From an uncultured Pseudomonadales bacterium (GTDB lineage: Bacteria > Pseudomonadota > Gammaproteobacteria > Pseudomonadales > Azotimanducaceae), in NCBI GenBank assembly GCA_951813295.1, contig CATOTI010000002.1:124001-188000 (forward strand): a stretch of DNA of 64,000 nucleotides, written 5' to 3'. Below are positions 56,070 through 64,000 of the stretch, piece after piece. The notes beneath the pieces were generated by a model that had not been told where the DNA came from, did not search any database, and saw only the letters and a list, made by a program, of their open reading frames with translations. The translations under genes and the position numbers were made by a program. The number at the start of each line of letters is the position of its first letter. The first letter of the stretch is position 1.

Positions 56070-56510
56070 ATGGACAACATGACGGTTGAAGCGGTTCTGA
56101 ATCGGTATTTGGCTGAAAGGGGACTCAGCCGCGCCGACACGTGGCTCTACCTTCTGATCGGTGATTTGCGGGTTCCGTATGTTCCGCTCGCGCCGTTTCG
56201 GCGATTCCTCGCGATCCACGATCTACACCACATCATCACGGGATACTCGACGAGTCTTCACGACGAGATCTGTTTGATCGGTTGGGAGCTCATGAGTGGC
56301 GGATGGGGTCGTAACAACTGGTGGTACTTTGGTAAGTCCATCAACATCCTCTGGATACTCGTCATCAACCCGCTCGGTATGTGGCGTGCGTTGAGAGACG
56401 GGTGGCGTTGCCGAAACCTGCATCGTTATGAGCTGGAGGAAGTACTTCGGATGGAGTACTCGGATGCCTTGGGGCTCGTCAGACGCAACGCCAGAGCGGA
56501 AGGCACATGA
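56070..56510 (+). CDS. Coq4-like protein
   Basis: 146 residues (ATG 56070; an ATG at 55974 is less likely). It holds the Coq4 metal motif HDxxHx11E as HDLHHIITGYSTSLHDE at about residues 50-66, preceded by PLAPFRRFLAI. Coq4 proteins participate in ubiquinone biosynthesis (C1 decarboxylation/hydroxylation step). The gene is not near other coq genes, and the sequence is short with a hydrophobic INILWILVINPLG, so it may be a Coq4-fold protein with another role. Confidence 0.75.
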   Translation: MDNMTVEAVLNRYLAERGLSRADTWLYLLIGDLRVPYVPLAPFRRFLAIHDLHHIITGYSTSLHDEICLIGWELMSGGWGRNNWWYFGKSINILWILVINPLGMWRALRDGWRCRNLHRYELEEVLRMEYSDALGLVRRNARAEGT

Positions 56511-56589
56511 AGCCAAGTCGTGGCCGGACGAACCGCGCAAATCATGATCGACTGCGCCGCAGCGGCGTGGGTCTGAAAACGGAGCGAAC

Positions 56590-57048
56590 GTGAGTTTCAA
56601 CAGATTGACCTGGGGCGTGAAAGCCAGCTTCCGAAGCTATGTCGAGGCGGCGGGCGGATCCATCGAACTAGACGAGGGTGCATCCCGTGCTGACGACGGA
56701 TCGTTCGTCTTCACGGCGCTCCCGGGCGGCGACCTGAACATCGCGCCGGACGGTAGCGCCACGGGATCGATGCGGTTTCAAGGCACAGTCACCTTCGAGG
56801 CCCACGGTGGGATGCTCAAATCGACAATCGCGGAACTTGGTTTGGAATCGAGTACCGACGGCCTCGTCGTGACCTCGCTCGACGCGCCGATGAATCAGGA
56901 CCGCTGCGATATCGCGAAGGTGAGCCAAGTCAACATCGGCGCCGACGGCGCGATCACGCTGGAGACCGAGATCACCATGGACGGCATGTACCAGATTGCC
57001 GACAACTATGCCGTCGGTACGCCGCTCGATCCCGTCAGGCTCGACTGA
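56590..57048 (+). CDS. HtaA-domain protein
   Basis: 152 residues from GTG 56590 with GGAGCGAAC before it. The sequence FNRLTWGVKASFRSYVEAA at the N-terminus and the GSIELDEGASRADDGSFVFT strand match the HtaA domain, known from heme-binding surface proteins of actinobacteria. No signal peptide is visible, so this copy is probably cytoplasmic. It follows the Coq4-like gene in the same direction; heme binding is not established for it. Confidence 0.75.
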   Translation: MSFNRLTWGVKASFRSYVEAAGGSIELDEGASRADDGSFVFTALPGGDLNIAPDGSATGSMRFQGTVTFEAHGGMLKSTIAELGLESSTDGLVVTSLDAPMNQDRCDIAKVSQVNIGADGAITLETEITMDGMYQIADNYAVGTPLDPVRLD

Positions 57049-57062
57049 GCGATCTCTAACTT

Positions 57063-57866
57063 TCAGCGCGTCATCGCATAGACGATGTAGTTGATCGCGT
57101 ATTTGTAGGCGTCGTTGGTATAGCGCAGCGCATAGAACGGCACGTCGGCGTGTTCCCAGGCATCACCCAGGTCCATGTTGAAGTTGATGACGACCATGAA
57201 ACGCCCGTCGTCGTCGGCGATCGCGCGCCAGTGCGGGGTGTAACCGTCCCTTTCGTGCGTCATGCCACGCATCGCGGCCGCGATGCCGGGGATCTGCACG
57301 GGCTCGTCGAGATCGAAGACGGTATGAAAGATCGGATGTTCACGCGGAATGTCGATGATGCGACGGTTCGGTAGGACACGCCGTATGCCCGCGACGAAAC
57401 CCTGCCATTCGTAGGAGCCGTGGAAATCGTCGACCAGCAGCGAGCCACCGCGCTCGAGGTATTCGCGCAGGCGGAGTGATTCCTCAGCATCAAAATACCA
57501 AGCCCCCGGTTCGACGGCGTAAAGCAGCGGATAGTCGAAAAGATCGTCGTCCATGACGCTCACGAGGCGGCTCTCGTCGGCCGCGCGGATGTTCGTCAGG
57601 CGGTTCACGCCGCGTAGCAGGTGTAGATCGGCCTCGGGATAGTCGGTGAGCCATCGCGGTCGCCAGCCGCGATCACGCACGGACCGGAATTGCAGACGCG
57701 CGAGCTGGAACTCGGTGTGAAACGCGCGCGGACCCTGCGCATCGTGCCTCGCGGCGTTGTTCGGTGCCGCGTCTTCCGGGAAAGCAAGAACCCCCGTAAG
57801 CGCGCAAAGCGCGCCCGCGAGGAGGCGGCAAATCGCCCCGTCCCGCCATGACTCAAGATCGACCAT
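57063..57866 (-). CDS. DUF4159-domain secreted protein
   Basis: 267 residues. N-terminal signal peptide (RLLAGALCALTGVLAFPEDAA). The DUF4159 core contains DYPLLYAVEPGAWYFDAEESLRLREYLERGGSLLVDDFHG and REHPIFHTVFDLD and a YAINYIVYAMTR C-terminus. The function is unknown; homologues often sit near AAA/MoxR and von Willebrand-type genes, which are absent here. 40 bases after the GH32-family gene. Confidence 0.85.
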   Translation of the reverse strand: MVDLESWRDGAICRLLAGALCALTGVLAFPEDAAPNNAARHDAQGPRAFHTEFQLARLQFRSVRDRGWRPRWLTDYPEADLHLLRGVNRLTNIRAADESRLVSVMDDDLFDYPLLYAVEPGAWYFDAEESLRLREYLERGGSLLVDDFHGSYEWQGFVAGIRRVLPNRRIIDIPREHPIFHTVFDLDEPVQIPGIAAAMRGMTHERDGYTPHWRAIADDDGRFMVVINFNMDLGDAWEHADVPFYALRYTNDAYKYAINYIVYAMTR

Positions 57867-57906
57867 CAGAGGATCATCGCCGACGAGGCGACGTTGCGCA
57901 CGTCTC

Positions 57907-59487
57907 TCATCCGCCTTCGGCGTAGATGTCCTCCATCGCGTAAACGTCGAGCGATCGAATGACCGTTTCGCTGCCTTGCGATCGAAACGCTACCAGTCGG
58001 CTGTCCCGCCGCTCCGGGTAAACCCTGAGCGCGACACAGGTTCGATCGTTGACGAATACCTCGACGATGCTCTTATCGACGAAGATCCTGAGTTCGACAT
58101 CGGCTTCTTCGTCGATGAAGACCCGGACCGTTTCGGGCGCCCGACTCGAAACGTCCGCGGCGATCGACGAGCGACTGTTGTCGATCGAAACGAGCGAGTC
58201 TTTCGCGCGTTCGAAGTGCACATGGTCGCCGTACCCACGGTTGCGGTACACGACGATACGCGTCGTCTCGACCTCGTCGTCGGCGCCCGGCGAACGAAGA
58301 ACGTGAATCTCGAACGACTGTGCCTCGCTCGGCGCGATCGATGCGGTGATCTCGATCGCGTCGCCTTCGACGCCCTCGAGGATCGTCGTGCGATTCGCCG
58401 GGATCGTCATCGCCCCGCCGCCGAGACGCTCGCGACGCAGCGACATGGCCGTGTCGACCGGTCGCTGTCGTAGTTCGCCACGCTCGTCGATGTCCAAGAG
58501 CCTCGGCAGGCTCATGATCTGGTTCCAGCCGGGCGTCGGCTTCGCCGGGTTCATGTTGAAGATCGCGACGACCGAATCGACATCGCCGTACGGCGTCGCC
58601 GAAGGCGCATGCACGCCGCCGGGACCCGACGGCCCCTGGTTGAAATTGCCGCCGAATGACACACGGAACTTCTGCGCGTCGCGATCGTAATCGCCGATCA
58701 GATACGCACCCCCGCTCATATGGCTGTAGTAGAGCAGGATGTGGCGATCGCCGATCGGTAGGAAGTAGGGGCACGCACCGTCATCACCGAGAAGCGAAAA
58801 GCGATCGTCCTCGACGAACGGATGCAGGTACTCCCAGTCGACGAGATTGTCGCTCCTGAAGAGAAAATCGGCCGCTATGGGTAGCCCACCGGGACCGTTC
58901 GGAAGCTGCCCGGCCGAAAGGGAGTAGTAGTACTCACCATCGCGCCAGATGCAGGGATCAAACACCCGATAGGGCGCTTCCTTCGGCAGGAAACGATCGG
59001 TTTCGACGATCGGAATCACCGCTCCCGCTCCGAGCTTGGTCCAGTTCAAGAGCAGCGGATCGTCTGACACCGCCACCATGTTGCCGAGCTTCGTGCCGTG
59101 ATACATCGCGATCACTCGATCGTCTTCGACCCAGGTCGACCCCGAAAAACAGCGATCCTCGGGGTCGGGGTAGATGCAATACGGCAGGTCTTCCCAGTGC
59201 ACGAGGTCGTCGCTGACCGCGTGTCCCCAATGCTGGCGCGGGTCCTCGGGCGGATAGCCCTGGTAGAAGAGATGCCATCGACCACGCCAGAAACAAAGCC
59301 CATTGGGATCGTTCAAATGGGCTTCCGGATTCACATAGTGATAAACCGGTCGGTATCGATCGGCGAACGCACGCCGCGCGTCACGCATCCGCGCGAGCAA
59401 CGGATTATCCGCCAACGCCTGCCGTTGCTCGCGTTCTTCCGTCGGATAGGTGAACGCCGGGACCTTCGACGTCCTGTCGTCAGTCAC
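57907..59487 (-). CDS. GH32-family glycoside hydrolase-like protein
   Basis: 526 residues from GTG 59485-59487, which overlaps the cupin stop (GTGACTGA). It carries the nucleophile motif HLNDPNG (Asp about 60), LFYQGYPPEDP, WGHAVSDDLVHWED and GSTWVEDD. The stabilizer motif is VFDPCIW rather than FRDP. At the usual acid/base (E-C motif) position it reads DDGACPYF, with Ala in place of Glu. The C-terminal 150 residues are the beta-sandwich (FVDKSIVEVFVNDRTC). Invertase-like fold is clear; activity on fructosides is uncertain. Co-transcribed with the cupin gene. Confidence 0.85.
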   Translation of the reverse strand: MTDDRTSKVPAFTYPTEEREQRQALADNPLLARMRDARRAFADRYRPVYHYVNPEAHLNDPNGLCFWRGRWHLFYQGYPPEDPRQHWGHAVSDDLVHWEDLPYCIYPDPEDRCFSGSTWVEDDRVIAMYHGTKLGNMVAVSDDPLLLNWTKLGAGAVIPIVETDRFLPKEAPYRVFDPCIWRDGEYYYSLSAGQLPNGPGGLPIAADFLFRSDNLVDWEYLHPFVEDDRFSLLGDDGACPYFLPIGDRHILLYYSHMSGGAYLIGDYDRDAQKFRVSFGGNFNQGPSGPGGVHAPSATPYGDVDSVVAIFNMNPAKPTPGWNQIMSLPRLLDIDERGELRQRPVDTAMSLRRERLGGGAMTIPANRTTILEGVEGDAIEITASIAPSEAQSFEIHVLRSPGADDEVETTRIVVYRNRGYGDHVHFERAKDSLVSIDNSRSSIAADVSSRAPETVRVFIDEEADVELRIFVDKSIVEVFVNDRTCVALRVYPERRDSRLVAFRSQGSETVIRSLDVYAMEDIYAEGG

Positions 59488-59914
59488 CGGGCGCTTCGAC
59501 GATGCGCGTTTCGAAATCAGCCGGTGCAACGATCTCGAGGACGCAGAAATCCTCGGAGCACGCCAACTCTCGATGCTTGATGCCCGGCGTCTGCAGGATG
59601 GCGTCGCCTTTCTTGATGGTGTGCTCGCCCTGCCCTTCGTACTCGAACCGCGCCCAGCCATCGAGCACGTAGACGAACTGGAAGGTGCAGTCATGCACAT
59701 GCCAGGCCTGCACCGCGTCACCTTCTTCACGGCCGTTGGCGCGTACTAAATGCGCGACGTAGTCGCCGTTGGTGCCGTCCTTGATACCGAGATCGCGGTA
59801 CTCGAAGATTTTTCGAAGTCCTTCGGTCCAGACGGCCTGATCGACTTCGTTGTGCACGAAACGCCAGGCCTCCGCCCCAGCCGGCAGCGTCATGTCGACG
59901 GGTTGCTCGCTCAT
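59480..59914 (-). CDS. cupin-domain protein
   Basis: 144 residues. A single cupin with WHVHDCTFQFVYVLDGWARFEYEGQG and GDAILQTPGIKHRELACSEDFCVLEI metal-binding motifs. It ends by overlapping the GH32-family start, so they are translationally coupled; it may be a sugar-acid-binding or regulatory cupin acting with that gene. Substrate unknown. Confidence 0.87.
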   Translation of the reverse strand: MSEQPVDMTLPAGAEAWRFVHNEVDQAVWTEGLRKIFEYRDLGIKDGTNGDYVAHLVRANGREEGDAVQAWHVHDCTFQFVYVLDGWARFEYEGQGEHTIKKGDAILQTPGIKHRELACSEDFCVLEIVAPADFETRIVEAPGD

Positions 59915-60053
59915 CTTGTCACCCTCGTTTCCCTCGTTTGCGTTCTGATCGTAGGCGATCGGCGCCGCGAACGCCTTTTCTTATCGAGGTGTTGAAAAAG
60001 ACTCGCGCGAGGATCAAGTTGGTTTGGTTGAGGACCCGAGCGCGAGAAAGAAA

Positions 60054-60935
60054 ATGGCACAGTACGACGCAAAGAACGCCCTACCGGGCGGCGAACCCGG
60101 CCCTTGGGGCGAGTCGGTCGCCATCAGCTACGACCGACGCGACGTGCTGCTTTACGCCGTCGGTATCGGAACGCGGGACCTTCGCTTCGTCTACGAAGGC
60201 AATGAAGACTTTGCCGTGTTCCCGACATTTCCGATCCGTTGGGGCGGCGCCGGCGCACCCCTCGATCCCGCCCACGTTCCCAGTTCCCCGGGTCCGCTCA
60301 ACATCGACGCCGAACGCTATCTGGAATCCGTTCGACCGCTGCCGAGCGAGGGCACCGTCCTGGTCCGATCACGTGTCGTCGGCATCCACCCGCGCGGCAA
60401 AGGCAACGGTTTCGTCGAGTCCGAGAGCGAAGTGCTGGACGACAACGGCGAGGTACTCGTGCGGATGGCCAACGGCAGTTTCCGACGCGGCGTCGAGGCG
60501 CTCGGCGACATCGAACCGTTCGAGGGTTCCGGGATCACCTACTCGCAAAAGATCGAGGTCCCGGACGAAGCGCCTAGTCTCTCGATCAGTACCGTCATCG
60601 CCGACAACCAGGCGCATATCTATCGTCTGTCGGGCGACTACAACCCGCTGCATATCGATCCCGATTCGGCACGATTCGGCGGCTTCGACGAGCCGATCCT
60701 GCACGGCCTCTGTACGTTCGGGCACGCCGCACAAATGCTTAACGAAACCCTCTGTGGCGGTGACGCGAGCCGGTTTTCGAAGATCAAGGTGCGATTTTCG
60801 GCTCCGGTCTTTCTGAACGACGCCTTGACGATCGACGCGTGGCCCGACGGCGACGGGCGAGTGATCTTTCAGGGCAAAGTGGGCGATCGGGTCGTGGTCT
60901 CGAACGCCTACTTCGAATACGCACCTCTTGGGTAA
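60054..60935 (+). CDS. MaoC-family (R)-specific enoyl-CoA hydratase-like protein
   Basis: 293 residues from ATG 60054. Two hot-dog domains: the C-terminal one contains the hydratase-2 motif SGDYNPLHIDPDSARFGGF with Asp/His catalytic residues and LHGLCTFGHAA. It resembles peroxisomal multifunctional hydratase-2 domains. Its stop overlaps the GMC gene start region. Confidence 0.9.
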   Translation: MAQYDAKNALPGGEPGPWGESVAISYDRRDVLLYAVGIGTRDLRFVYEGNEDFAVFPTFPIRWGGAGAPLDPAHVPSSPGPLNIDAERYLESVRPLPSEGTVLVRSRVVGIHPRGKGNGFVESESEVLDDNGEVLVRMANGSFRRGVEALGDIEPFEGSGITYSQKIEVPDEAPSLSISTVIADNQAHIYRLSGDYNPLHIDPDSARFGGFDEPILHGLCTFGHAAQMLNETLCGGDASRFSKIKVRFSAPVFLNDALTIDAWPDGDGRVIFQGKVGDRVVVSNAYFEYAPLG

Positions 60936-62547
60936 CGGTTTGGATTTCGATTTCGTCATCGTCGGTGCCGGAACGGCAGGCTGCGTTCTGGCCAACCGAC
61001 TCACGGCGAACGGCAAGTTCAACGTCCTGCTCATCGAAGCGGGCGGCAAGGACGACTACTTCTGGATCAACATCCCCGTCGGCTATCTCTACACGATCGC
61101 TAACCCGCGCACTGATTGGTGCTTCGAAACCGAACCCGAGCCCGGCCTGAACGGACGATCCATCGGCTACGCGCGAGGGCTCGGTCTGGGCGGATGCTCG
61201 TCGATCAACGCGATGATCTACATGCGCGGTCAGGCATCGGACTTCGACGGCTGGGCACAACTCGGCAATCGCGGCTGGGGTTGGTCGGATGTCCTGCCGG
61301 TATTCAAACGCTCCGAGGATTACCAACACGGCGCGGACGCGTTTCACGGCGCCGGCGGCGAGCTGCGCGTCGAGGAACGCCGCGTGTCATGGCCGATCCT
61401 CGATGCATGGCGCGACGCGGCCGCAGCCTGCGACGTGCCGAAGATCGAAGAGTTCAATCGCGGTGACAACTTCGGCAACGCCTATTTCCAGATGAACCAG
61501 AAGCGCGGGATGCGCTGGAGCGCCACTAAGGCGTTCCTCCGCCCGGCGCTCGGTCGCCCCAATCTCACTGTGATGACGGACGCCTTCGTCGAGCGGATCA
61601 CGTTCGACGACACCTCCGATCGACCGCGACGGGCGGCGGGCCTCGAACTACGCACCAAGACCGGCAACATCCAAGTCAACGCCCACCGTGAAGTGCTTCT
61701 CGCGGCGGGCTCAATCGGTTCCCCGCAGATTCTCATGCTCTCGGGCGTCGGCCCGGCCGATCACCTCGGCGAGCACGGTATCCAGCCGATCCATGAGCTT
61801 TCGGGTATCGGCCGCAATCTGCAGGACCATTTGCAGGTGCGTTCGATCTACCGCGTCTCCAACACGGTGACCCTCAACCGGCGCGCGCGGTCGCTCTTCG
61901 GCAAGGCCAAGATGGCGCTCGAGTACGCGATGTTCCGTACGGGTCCCCTGACGATGCCACCGTCGCAACTCGGCGCGTTCGCCAAGAGCGCGCCCGACAA
62001 GGCTTCCGCCGATATCGAATGGCACGTACAGCCTCTCTCGCTCGACAAATTCGGCGACCCGCTACACGACTTCGACGCGATCACGCCATCGGTTTGCAAT
62101 CTGCGACCCTCGAGCCGCGGCACCGTGCGTCTGACGAGCCCGGAGCCCGGCGCACGACCGGCCATCGCGCCGAATTACCTTGCAACCGAGGAGGATCAGC
62201 GGATCGCCGTCGAGGGGATCCGGTTTACGCGGCGGATCATGGCCGCCGAACCACTCGAACCGTTCAGTCCAGAAGAATGGAAACCGGGCCCTCATCTGAC
62301 GAGCGATCAGGAACTCGCGAACGCGGCCGGGGATCTCGGCACAACGATTTTTCACCCGGTCGGCACCTGCAAGATGGGCAGTGACACCGAGGCCGTGGTG
62401 GACGATCGCCTTTCGGTACATGGCATCGACGGCTTGCGGGTGATCGATGCCTCCATCATGCCGACCATCACGTCGGGCAACACCAACGCGCCGACCGTCA
62501 TGATCGCCGAGAAAGGTGCCGAGTTCATTCTCGAGGACCACGCGTGA
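60928..62547 (+). CDS. GMC-family FAD oxidoreductase (choline dehydrogenase-like)
   Basis: Up to 539 residues; TTG 60928 or TTG 60940 as start. FAD-binding [15 protein letters not shown] and the second GMC signature [16 protein letters not shown] are clear; [18 protein letters not shown] and the C-terminal HPVGTCKMG with [14 protein letters not shown] supply the active-site His/Asn region. Oxidises a primary or secondary alcohol. The first few codons overlap the MaoC stop, and it ends overlapping the MATE start. Confidence 0.93.
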   Translation: MGNGLDFDFVIVGAGTAGCVLANRLTANGKFNVLLIEAGGKDDYFWINIPVGYLYTIANPRTDWCFETEPEPGLNGRSIGYARGLGLGGCSSINAMIYMRGQASDFDGWAQLGNRGWGWSDVLPVFKRSEDYQHGADAFHGAGGELRVEERRVSWPILDAWRDAAAACDVPKIEEFNRGDNFGNAYFQMNQKRGMRWSATKAFLRPALGRPNLTVMTDAFVERITFDDTSDRPRRAAGLELRTKTGNIQVNAHREVLLAAGSIGSPQILMLSGVGPADHLGEHGIQPIHELSGIGRNLQDHLQVRSIYRVSNTVTLNRRARSLFGKAKMALEYAMFRTGPLTMPPSQLGAFAKSAPDKASADIEWHVQPLSLDKFGDPLHDFDAITPSVCNLRPSSRGTVRLTSPEPGARPAIAPNYLATEEDQRIAVEGIRFTRRIMAAEPLEPFSPEEWKPGPHLTSDQELANAAGDLGTTIFHPVGTCKMGSDTEAVVDDRLSVHGIDGLRVIDASIMPTITSGNTNAPTVMIAEKGAEFILEDHA

Positions 62548-63962
62548 GCGAGCGTGCCGACAGCGAACCCGCGAGTAGGAAGCGCGCCCCACCGGCGCGC
62601 AAAAGCTTCACCGAGGGCCCGGTCGGCAAACACCTGATTCGCCTGGGATCGTTCATGACCGTGGGTTCGGTCAGTCTGATTGCGGCACAGATGGCGGAGA
62701 CCGTCTTCGTCGGATTTCTCGGGACACAAGCCCTCGCCGCGATGGGCTACGCCTTTCCCATCACGATGACGCTCTTCTCGTTCGCCGGCGGCATCGGCAC
62801 AGGCGCGTCATCGGTCACCGCCCGTGCGTACGGCGCCGGCGATCGCAGCCGCAGTGCCACGCTCGTGACCCACGCACAGATCCTCGCCGTCGGCGTTGGG
62901 ATCGTGCTCGGCTTCGTCTATCTGTACTTCATGCGCGACATCGCGACGATGCTCGGCGCGACCGGTGAGACGCTTGATCTGACAGTCAGCTACCTGTCGA
63001 TCTATCTCCTCGGGTTCCCCTTTTTCATGCTCTCGATCGTCGGATCGACCCTGCTCCGGGCAACCGGGAGTGCAGCGAGCCCGGGCCTCGCGATGACGGT
63101 CAGCTCGCTCCTGCAGGTGTTGCTCGCCTGGTTGCTCGTCTTCGGTCACTTCGGCCTGCCCGAACTCGGCATTGAAGGTGCTGCCTGGGCTTATGCGTTA
63201 TCACGCGCGCTCGCGTCGTTCGTCTACATCTTCCTGCTCTACCGCAACGGGCTGTACCGACTCGAGATCTCGTCCTTCGTGAAGTCCTGCAAGGACATCA
63301 TGTACGTCGGCGGACCCGCCATCGCGAGTGGGCTTGTGATGCCGGCGGGCATGTTCATCATCACATGGCTCCTATCGCGCCACGGCGACGCCGCCGTGGC
63401 GGGCTACAACGTCGCCAACCGCGTCGAAGCGATGGCTCACATGATCCTGTGGTCCGCGTCGTCCTCGGTCGAACCGTTCATCGGCCAGAACTGGGGCGGC
63501 GCGCTCTACGACCGTGCGAAACGGGCCCTCTCGCTCACGCACCGCTTCTGTCTCGCTTGGGGCGTCCTCATGTTCGGACTCCTCGCGACCTTCGGTCCGA
63601 CCCTCGTCGCGGCCATCGACGACAACCCCGAAGTCGTCGCCGTCGCGACCGCGTTCTTCCTCTTCATTCCGCTGAGCATCGGCTTCATGGGAATGACCCA
63701 GACAGCAAGCGCTTGTTTCAACGCGCTCGGCAAGCCGACACCATCGCTCGTGATCTCTATGCTCCGGGCGCTGGTGATCTACATTCCGCTCGCCTTGATC
63801 GGCGACTACCTCTGGGGCTATGTCGGCATCTTCGTCGCGACCGCGTTGACCAACATCATCGTGGGACTCTTCGCGTGGCGCTGGAATTGGAGCTTCGTGA
63901 GGAACGAATCGGCTCGGCTCGAGACCGAAACGATCGTCACATCACGCGCGGCGGGCGGCTGA
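62544..63962 (+). CDS. MATE-family multidrug/toxin efflux transporter
   Basis: 472 residues from GTG 62544, which overlaps the GMC stop as GTGA. About twelve hydrophobic segments in two halves, with family segments [39 protein letters not shown] and [20 protein letters not shown]. Exports cations or toxic compounds using a proton or sodium gradient. In this operon it could remove a product of the MaoC/GMC pathway. The gene ends 38 bases before the window edge. Confidence 0.92.
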   Translation: MSERADSEPASRKRAPPARKSFTEGPVGKHLIRLGSFMTVGSVSLIAAQMAETVFVGFLGTQALAAMGYAFPITMTLFSFAGGIGTGASSVTARAYGAGDRSRSATLVTHAQILAVGVGIVLGFVYLYFMRDIATMLGATGETLDLTVSYLSIYLLGFPFFMLSIVGSTLLRATGSAASPGLAMTVSSLLQVLLAWLLVFGHFGLPELGIEGAAWAYALSRALASFVYIFLLYRNGLYRLEISSFVKSCKDIMYVGGPAIASGLVMPAGMFIITWLLSRHGDAAVAGYNVANRVEAMAHMILWSASSSVEPFIGQNWGGALYDRAKRALSLTHRFCLAWGVLMFGLLATFGPTLVAAIDDNPEVVAVATAFFLFIPLSIGFMGMTQTASACFNALGKPTPSLVISMLRALVIYIPLALIGDYLWGYVGIFVATALTNIIVGLFAWRWNWSFVRNESARLETETIVTSRAAGG

Positions 63963-64000
63963 CGGCTTCAACGATCCAGTTGAGTGTGTGACCATCGGAC

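Overview
The window is GC-rich, densely coded DNA from a bacterium that looks like an uncultured gammaproteobacterium. The left edge carries the order queA-tgt-yajC-secD that is typical of that class. A TonB-dependent receptor, an ECF sigma factor with a FecR-type partner, lipoproteins and tRNA-Leu with an encoded CCA end all fit a Gram-negative host. The taxonomic call is an inference; there is no rRNA gene here. No stretch longer than about 300 bases lacks a gene or a gene remnant.

Layout. 1-3.5 kb: queuosine tRNA-modification genes and the SecDF accessory genes, then a lipoprotein. 3.6 kb: tRNA-Leu(CAA). 3.9-5.2 kb: two broken genes, a MetX-like acyltransferase relic and a frameshifted membrane protein. 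5.3-11.5 kb: a DUF3604 protein, a secreted FG-GAP/ASPIC plus TPR pair, and an enolase-superfamily enzyme. 11.5-18.5 kb: a tightly coupled six-gene operon encoding an ECF sigma factor, an 897-residue FecR protein with a large extra domain, and two ATPase/permease ABC pairs. 18.6-33 kb: scattered catabolic and redox enzymes (amidase, kinase-like phosphotransferase, two luciferase-like monooxygenases, nitronate monooxygenase, D-aminoacylase-type amidohydrolase, transketolase-like enzyme, cytochrome c/copper monooxygenase, GST, enoyl-CoA hydratase).

The most notable signal is a pair of selenoprotein genes at 31.4-33.7 kb. An AhpD-like protein has an in-frame UGA at 32050-32052 in a CxxU motif. 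A small ArsC-like thioredoxin-fold protein has a UGA at 33389-33391 in a UxxC motif. In both, the reading frame continues with family-typical sequence after the UGA, and a stem-loop of the bacterial SECIS type lies just downstream. Conventional gene calling would truncate both. The Sec machinery (selA, selB, selD, tRNA-Sec) is not in the window.

33.7-42.7 kb is an eight-gene minus-strand run: sodium:solute symporter, D-threonine aldolase/D-serine dehydratase-like PLP enzyme, SDR, esterases, MaoC hydratase, YdjM-like protein and CaiB CoA-transferase. It suggests uptake and CoA-linked breakdown of a small acid or amino-acid-like substrate. 42.9-46.7 kb on the plus strand holds a GNAT, PrpF, an OB-fold/thiolase pair and a CinA-like amidase. 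46.7-50.5 kb is a beta-propeller phytase with its TonB receptor, which carries an in-frame amber codon. 50.6-57 kb is an accessory zone with several damaged genes (carotenoid oxygenase, GFA enzyme, amidase tail) among a CPBP protease, a DUF2178/XRE regulator pair, a Coq4-like protein and an HtaA-domain protein. 57-59.9 kb: cupin, GH32-family and DUF4159 genes. 60-64 kb: MaoC, GMC oxidoreductase and MATE efflux operon.

Six loci are broken by frameshift, nonsense mutation or deletion. That is either real gene decay in a relaxed genome or, for the single-base cases, assembly error.
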